A stretch of DNA of 64,000 nucleotides, from the NCBI GenBank assembly GCA_963737365.1, contig CAVTSD010000004.1, positions 1 to 64,000 on the forward strand. The letters are read 5' to 3'. Positions 59,363-64,000 of this stretch are shown here, in pieces; position 1 is the first letter of the stretch, and the number at the start of each line of letters is the position of its first letter. This DNA is from Roseiarcus sp963737365 (GTDB taxonomy: Bacteria > Pseudomonadota > Alphaproteobacteria > Rhizobiales > Beijerinckiaceae). The notes beneath the pieces were generated by a model that was not told where the DNA came from, searched no databases, and saw only the letters and a program-made list of their open reading frames with translations. The position numbers were made by a program, and so were the translations under genes.

Positions 59363-60085
59363 GTGGTCAATTCGCGCCTTGCCTCACGCGCGTCCGCGCT
59401 TGCCCCGCGTGACGCGCCGCCCGTCGAATGGGCCGTCACCCCGGGACTAACGCAATATTCCAGCGCTCTGACGGAGATGGAAACGCGCGCTGAGGCGATC
59501 GCACGCGGAAACGCGCCCGAACGCGTCTGGCTCATTGAGCACCCGCCGCTCTACACCGCCGGCACGAGCGCCAAGGAGAGCGACCTCGTGGACGCCCGCT
59601 TTCCGGTTCATCGCAGCGGCCGCGGCGGCCAGTTCACCTATCACGGACCGGGCCAGCGGGTCGCTTACGTGATGCTTGACCTCAAGCAGCGCCGGCCCGA
59701 TGTGCGCGCCTTTGTGGCCTCGCTCGAACGCTGGCTGATTGAGACGCTGCAGGCGTTCGACGTTGAAGGCGCGACGCGCGAAGCCCGTGTAGGCGTCTGG
59801 GTCGCGCGGCGCGACAAACCGGCGTCCCTGCTCGGCGAACCCGCCGAGGACAAGATCGCCGCTATTGGGGTTCGCGTTCGGCGCTGGGTCACGCTGCACG
59901 GCGTCGCGCTCAACGTCGATCCCGACCTCAGCCATTTTTCCGGCATTGTTCCCTGCGGCATCGCCGAAGCGCACTATGGCGTCACCAGTCTCGCTGACCT
60001 CGGCCGCCCGACCACGATTGCTCAAGCCGACGCGGCGTTGCGTGCAGCGTTCGAGCCTGTGTTTGGCCCGACCCGACCCGTCTAG
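59363..60085 (+). CDS. lipB: Lipoyl(octanoyl) transferase LipB
   Basis: This 240-residue enzyme has HRSGRGGQFTYHGPGQRVAYVMLDL near 89, KIAAIGVRVRRWVTLHG with lysine K164, and the acyl-cysteine C198 in FSGIVPCGIAEAHYGVTSL. These are the conserved catalytic residues of LipB, which transfers octanoyl groups from acyl carrier protein to lipoyl domains of dehydrogenase complexes. A GTG at 59363 gives the longest frame; the conserved part starts about 20 residues later. Confidence 0.95.
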   Translation: MVNSRLASRASALAPRDAPPVEWAVTPGLTQYSSALTEMETRAEAIARGNAPERVWLIEHPPLYTAGTSAKESDLVDARFPVHRSGRGGQFTYHGPGQRVAYVMLDLKQRRPDVRAFVASLERWLIETLQAFDVEGATREARVGVWVARRDKPASLLGEPAEDKIAAIGVRVRRWVTLHGVALNVDPDLSHFSGIVPCGIAEAHYGVTSLADLGRPTTIAQADAALRAAFEPVFGPTRPV

Positions 60086-60138
60086 CTTGCGCGGCGCCGG
60101 CGGTTGCCGGCCAGACCAGCCGAAACTATAGGCCTGAC

Positions 60139-61467
60139 ATGGGTCTTCCGATTGGGCTTACCGAGAGAAGCCGGCGAGCGTTCTGGGCGCGCCTTTACGC
60201 GCGGCGCCGCCTGCTGAGCCCTCTCGCGGCGCCGCTCGCGCCGGCACATTACACGCTGATCGGCGAGAGCCGCGGTTATCGCCCGAACGCCTTCTTCGAT
60301 CCGAGCTACTTCCGCGCCCACGCGAACATCGCGCGAGACGCGAGCCAGAGTTTGCTTGAGGCCTACCTTGTCCGCCCCGAACCCGATGCGCCCTCCCCTT
60401 CAAGCGAATTCGACCAAGGCTGGTACGCATCGCAGAATCCAGATTGGGCCAAGAGCCATCCCCATCCGTTCCTACATTTTCTCGAGCGCGGGCTAAGCGC
60501 CGGCAGGCGTCCGCGGCCGGATATCGATGTTGCATTCGTCCGCGACATCACTCGGGGGGTTAAACCTCGATCGCTCGAGGAAGCAGCCTTTCGGGTCTTC
60601 GATCGCACGCTCGGCGAGGGCGAGATGGGGCCGCCGCTCAATCGCGGAGAATTGCGTGCCCGTCAGGACCGCTTCTATGCCGACGGGCGACTTCGCATCG
60701 AACGCGAAACGAGCCATACGGATCGCGACGTCCTCGTCTTTGTTCAATGCGGCCGGGGGTTCGACGCAGCCTATCTCGCAGGGCCGCGCGCTTTTGACGT
60801 CCTCCTCAACTACTACCACGAGAGCGACATCCATCCGAAGGCCGACATTGCGGTTATTCAGGCGGGAACCAAGACAACCTCCATTCGACGCCTCATGGAC
60901 CTCCGCCCTGATCTGCTCCTCCGCTATCGGGCTGTCCTGTTTCTCGATGACGACGTCGAAATCGACGCTCAAGGGATTGAAGCTCTGTTTCGCGCCATGT
61001 CGGCCGAAAACCTTGAACTGGCCCAGCCGGCGCTCACGGCAAACTCGGCGACCGCCTATTCGTTCTTGAAGAGACCGTCTGCGGGGACCGACGTAATGCG
61101 CGTCTCCTCGGTCGAAATCATGGCGCCTGCGCTGAGCCGCCGCGCGCTTGAAGCGGCGCAGTGGGCGTTCGCAGAGTCGGTCAGCGGCTGGGGGAGCGAC
61201 CTCATCCTGGGGCCGGCGGTGCGCTCTGCCTTTGGACCGAATAGCGTCGGGGTTGTCGGCTCGGTCGTCGTCCGGCACGCAGCGCCGGTCGACCTCAGCG
61301 CCGGCGCCTTTTACGCCTTTCTGCGCCGTTATGGCGTCGACCCTGGGCACGAGGCCAACCGGATCGCTGTCGACTTCGGCGTCGAACGTTTCTTGCGGCC
61401 CCTCGCGGTGGACGAACCAGGAGAAACTTGCCGAGCGCCCGGCCCGCGCCTGCAATCATCCACTTGA
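60139..61467 (+). CDS. DUF707 glycosyltransferase-like protein with N-terminal surface-polysaccharide repeats
   Basis: This is a 442-residue protein. Residues about 50-140 carry two FDPSYF/FDQGWY units (FFDPSYFRAHANIARDAS, then FDQGWYASQNPDWAKSHPHP and FLHFLERGLSAGRRPRPDID). These resemble the repeat that precedes many bacterial glycosyltransferases. The C-terminal part matches DUF707: VLFLDDDVEID (DDD metal site) near 273 and SVEIMAPALSRRALEAAQWA then SVSGWGSDLIL. DUF707 was described from plants and bacteria as a presumed glycosyltransferase. It lies between lipB and the adenylate cyclase on the same strand. The sugar is unknown. Confidence 0.7.
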   Translation: MGLPIGLTERSRRAFWARLYARRRLLSPLAAPLAPAHYTLIGESRGYRPNAFFDPSYFRAHANIARDASQSLLEAYLVRPEPDAPSPSSEFDQGWYASQNPDWAKSHPHPFLHFLERGLSAGRRPRPDIDVAFVRDITRGVKPRSLEEAAFRVFDRTLGEGEMGPPLNRGELRARQDRFYADGRLRIERETSHTDRDVLVFVQCGRGFDAAYLAGPRAFDVLLNYYHESDIHPKADIAVIQAGTKTTSIRRLMDLRPDLLLRYRAVLFLDDDVEIDAQGIEALFRAMSAENLELAQPALTANSATAYSFLKRPSAGTDVMRVSSVEIMAPALSRRALEAAQWAFAESVSGWGSDLILGPAVRSAFGPNSVGVVGSVVVRHAAPVDLSAGAFYAFLRRYGVDPGHEANRIAVDFGVERFLRPLAVDEPGETCRAPGPRLQSST

Positions 61468-61518
61468 CAAGAGAGGCATATCTTCGATCTTGGCTGATGA
61501 ACGAGCGACAAACCTGAC

Positions 61519-63687
61519 ATGCGAAGGGCGCACGAAGCCAGACTTTACGCATTGACCACGGCGACCGCCTGTGGGCTCGCGCTGCTTGCTGGAGTCGTGG
61601 GCGCGCCCGCGCGCGCTGTGATGCAAGATCTGGTCTTCGATCAATACCAGCGCTGGAAACCGCGTCCTTATGCGTTCGACCAACCGGTCCGCATTGTAGC
61701 GATCGACGACGAATCGCTCAAGCGGCTTGGGCAATGGCCTTGGCCGCGCGAGCGCCTCGCTGCGCTTGTCGACGCGTTGAAACGGGCAGGCGTCGCGTCG
61801 GTCGCGTTCGATTTCCTGTTCGCGGAAAAGGACCGCGCGGACGCGACATCGTCGGCCGATACGAGTCCCGATGCCGCCTTCGCGCAGTCAATGGATGGCG
61901 GCGCCGTTGTTCTTGGCAGCTTCGTCTCTGAGCTGCCCAGCGGCGCGAGCCCCGCCAAGGCGGGATTCGTAACCGCCGGCGACGACGCCGCGAAGTTCCT
62001 GACGCCGTACCCGGGCCTTCTGTCGCCGGTGCCCGAGTTGGCTCAACATGCGGCTGGCATCGGGTTTCTCAATTGGCGGCCGGACGCCGACCGAGTCGTG
62101 AGGCGGGTGCCGCTCATCCTCAATGTGAACGGCGCTTTGCAGCCGAGCCTCGCCATGGAAGCGCTGCGCACCGCGCAGGGCGCGTCGACCTATATCGTCA
62201 AGTCGTCGAACGCCAGTGGCGAAACGGCGTTCGGGCAGGTCTACGGCGTATTGGCGATCCGAAACGGCGACCTGACGATTCCGACCGACGCCACAGGAGA
62301 CATCAGGGTTTACTTTGCCCGTTCTGACCCGCGCCGCACGATTCCCGCGTGGAAGGCTCTTGAGCCGGGAGCGGATCTCAGCGACCTCCGCGGCTCGATC
62401 GTGTTCTTCGGCGCGTCGGCGGCCCTGCTCTCCGACATCGTCGCCACCCCACTGTCCCCTGCGATGCCGGGCGTTGAAGCGCACGCCCAGATCGTCGAGC
62501 AGCTCCTGAGCGGCCAAACGCTCAGGCGGCCGGATTGGGCGCCGAGCGCGGAATGGATGGCGACCGCGCTCATCTGCGCGGCGCTCGTGGCGACCACCTG
62601 GATCCTGGGCCCTTACCTCGCGGCGGTCGCCTATGGCGTCGTCCTAGTCTCGATCGTCGCGGTGAGCTGGTTTGCGTTTTCTCGGCATGGAATTCTGATC
62701 GAGCCGACCTACCCGGCGTTTTCCGCCGCTGCGGTCTATTTTGCCGGAGTTTCGACGCTCTATGCGGTCAAGCGCCATCAGGAGCGCGAGATCCGTTCCG
62801 CCTTTGGCCGCTTCGTTTCGCCTGCCGTTGTCGCGCGCCTGGCGGAAAAGCCCGGAGCGCTCGAACTCGGTGGCCTGCAGCGCGAACTGACGTTGCTCTT
62901 CTGCGACATCCGATCGTTTACGACCATCTCGGAGGGCCTCAACGCGTCGGAGCTCACCCAGTTCCTCAACGAATATCTGACCCCCATGACCGACGCCATT
63001 CTCGACCGAGAGGGCACGATCGACAAATACATGGGCGACGCCATCGTCGCATTCTGGAACGCGCCCCTCGACGATCCCGATCATGCGGCGCATGCGGTTC
63101 AATCGGCGCTGGAGATGCGTGAAACGCTGGTCACGCTGAACCAGGGCTGGCGCAGCCGCGCCAAGTCCGCTGGACGTCAGTTCAAGCCGGTGCGTTTCGG
63201 CATCGGGCTCAATTCAGGCGAATGCTGCGTCGGCAATCTGGGTTCGTTGCGCCGGTTCGATTATTCCGCGATCGGCGACGAAGTGAACGTCGCCTCCCGA
63301 TTGGAAGGCGCGTGCAAGATCTTCGAGGTCGATATCATTGGCAGCGAGACAGTCCGCTCCGAAGCGCCGGACTTCGCCTGGCTCGAGATCGATTCCGTGC
63401 TGCTCAAGAACAAGACGCGCCCCGTTGGTCTCTATGCGCTGGCGGGAGATTCGGGGCTTGCGGCAAGCGCCGAGTTTGCAAATTTGAGCCAATTGCATGC
63501 GGCGATGCTGTCGGCCTACCGGAACCGAGACTTTGCAGGCGCAATTTCGATTGCCAAGGACGCGTCGGCTCACGCGCCCGTCGCGGTTCGTGGCCTTTAC
63601 TCCTACAACTTACGTCGTTTCGCCCAATTGGCCGCGAGCGCGCACGACCCGGATTGGCGCCCGCTGATCGCGCTCGACGAGAAATAG
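61519..63687 (+). CDS. CHASE2-domain adenylate/guanylate cyclase
   Basis: This 722-residue membrane sensor has an N-terminal helix and then an extracytoplasmic CHASE2 domain (about 35-330; PVRIVAIDDESLKRLGQWPW at its start). Three membrane helices follow (about 340-415, including WMATALICAALVATTWILG). A class III cyclase domain occupies about 440-630. The two metal aspartates are D463 in LLFCDIRSFTT and D507 in DKYMGDAIVAFWNAP, with GECCVGNLGS and YSAIGDEVNVASRLEG as nucleotide and dimer contacts. It should make cAMP (or cGMP) in response to a periplasmic signal. A C-terminal helical tail of about 70 residues follows. It may be co-transcribed with the DUF707 gene (51-bp gap). Confidence 0.93.
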   Translation: MRRAHEARLYALTTATACGLALLAGVVGAPARAVMQDLVFDQYQRWKPRPYAFDQPVRIVAIDDESLKRLGQWPWPRERLAALVDALKRAGVASVAFDFLFAEKDRADATSSADTSPDAAFAQSMDGGAVVLGSFVSELPSGASPAKAGFVTAGDDAAKFLTPYPGLLSPVPELAQHAAGIGFLNWRPDADRVVRRVPLILNVNGALQPSLAMEALRTAQGASTYIVKSSNASGETAFGQVYGVLAIRNGDLTIPTDATGDIRVYFARSDPRRTIPAWKALEPGADLSDLRGSIVFFGASAALLSDIVATPLSPAMPGVEAHAQIVEQLLSGQTLRRPDWAPSAEWMATALICAALVATTWILGPYLAAVAYGVVLVSIVAVSWFAFSRHGILIEPTYPAFSAAAVYFAGVSTLYAVKRHQEREIRSAFGRFVSPAVVARLAEKPGALELGGLQRELTLLFCDIRSFTTISEGLNASELTQFLNEYLTPMTDAILDREGTIDKYMGDAIVAFWNAPLDDPDHAAHAVQSALEMRETLVTLNQGWRSRAKSAGRQFKPVRFGIGLNSGECCVGNLGSLRRFDYSAIGDEVNVASRLEGACKIFEVDIIGSETVRSEAPDFAWLEIDSVLLKNKTRPVGLYALAGDSGLAASAEFANLSQLHAAMLSAYRNRDFAGAISIAKDASAHAPVAVRGLYSYNLRRFAQLAASAHDPDWRPLIALDEK

Positions 63688-63775
63688 CTGCGCGATCCAG
63701 CTTAGGGTAGCGCGGATGGGCGTCCTGGTCTCTTCGGCAAGGTGACTTCCGATGTGCGACGCCTGCGCACGAGGC

Positions 63776-63806
63776 AAAAAGGCGAGCCGCGCAAACTCCG
63801 CGCGGC
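63776..63806 (-). terminator. Rho-independent terminator of the gene at 63821
   Basis: On the minus strand a 7-bp stem (GCCGCGC pairing GCGCGGC, 63806-63786) over a 7-base loop is followed by TCGCCTTTTT, reaching 63776. It lies 15 bp after the stop codon of the partial gene at the window end. Confidence 0.65.
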
Positions 63807-63820
63807 CCGCTGCTACCCTA

Positions 63821-64000
63821 TTACATTTGCTTCGGCTGTTCTGTCTTGCTCTTCGACGGATGGTAGCCGGCGGCCCCAGCGTCAGCCTCGCACATATAGG
63901 CCCCCTGTTTGGTCGTGCCGTACCAGCGGGAGCCAGCGTAGTGATAAGTGTGGGACTTGCCCTTGGTGTTGACCCAAACCACAGTGGCTCCGCCGCAGCG
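63821..64000 (-). CDS. C-terminal part of a small hypothetical protein (cut by window edge)
   Basis: The minus strand is open from the window edge for 59 codons to a TAA at 63821. It reads CGGATVVWVNTKGKSHTYHY, then RWYGTTKQGAYMCEADAGAA and GYHPSKSKTEQPKQM. Short secreted proteins with VWVNTxSxxYH and a GxYMCExxAxxxG ending are common in alphaproteobacteria and have no assigned function. Two cysteines could form a disulfide outside the cytoplasm. A terminator follows. The start is outside the window. Confidence 0.75.
   Translation of the reverse strand, partial: RCGGATVVWVNTKGKSHTYHYAGSRWYGTTKQGAYMCEADAGAAGYHPSKSKTEQPKQM

Overview
The window is GC-rich, densely packed bacterial chromosome with mostly short intergenic gaps and many 4-base overlaps between consecutive genes. 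Gene content points to an alphaproteobacterium of the order Hyphomicrobiales (Rhizobiales), plausibly in or near Beijerinckiaceae/Methylocystaceae. Supporting points are an orphan PQQ precursor peptide gene, an SHP/diheme cytochrome c cluster, a Mo-hydroxylase with its own triheme cytochrome, the aspartokinase/UbiG arrangement, a CHASE2 adenylate cyclase, and short interspersed palindromic repeats of the kind common in this order. The genus assignment is inference. No rRNA, tRNA, CRISPR array, insertion sequence or prophage was recognised.

Layout. 1-10 kb: a flavin-dependent monooxygenase (cut by the window edge), an AhpD-like protein, a sorbosone-dehydrogenase-type quinoprotein, an amidase, a truncated SGNH hydrolase, a 5-oxoprolinase/hydantoinase A-B fusion and an aldo/keto reductase. 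10-20 kb: DUF427, a SHOCT membrane protein, a Tat-exported beta carbonic anhydrase, an SDR, an HD-domain protein, the CbpA/CbpM co-chaperone pair, a LysM/BON protein, a sugar isomerase-ribokinase pair, aspartate kinase and UbiG. 20-29 kb is the redox-rich accessory part: an isoquinoline-oxidoreductase-type (2Fe-2S)/molybdopterin enzyme with a triheme cytochrome c, two decayed genes (tautomerase and OYE-type ene-reductase), DUF3237, the orphan pqqA, an AT-rich repeat-bearing spacer, and the SHP / cytochrome b-diheme cytochrome fusion / diheme cytochrome operon.

29-44 kb: a LpxH-like phosphatase with a GT4 glycosyltransferase, transaldolase, a four-gene minus-strand operon (class I aldolase, PfkB kinase, histidine phosphatase, MFS transporter) that looks like a sugar-phosphate catabolic module of unknown substrate, a PAP2 phosphatase, gluconokinase, argininosuccinate synthase, SDRs and an unusual pyruvate kinase. 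44-51 kb: a complete Liv-type branched-chain amino acid ABC operon, an alpha/beta hydrolase and a CcdA-thioredoxin pair. 51-64 kb: an XRE regulator divergent from two tandem NAD-dependent epimerases (the first frameshifted), a PEP-CTERM HAF-repeat protein, two RGG-rich secreted paralogs with a shared C-terminal signature, isovaleryl-CoA dehydrogenase, an outer-membrane barrel, LipB, a DUF707 glycosyltransferase-like protein, and the CHASE2 cyclase.

Most genes look like ordinary chromosomal housekeeping or catabolism. The less ordinary signals are the orphan pqqA, the cytochrome b-DHC fusion beside SHP, the aldolase/kinase/phosphatase/MFS operon, the RGG-repeat secreted pair, and a cluster of decaying genes around 24.5-25.05 kb. 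All functional calls come from reading motifs by eye; no database search was run.
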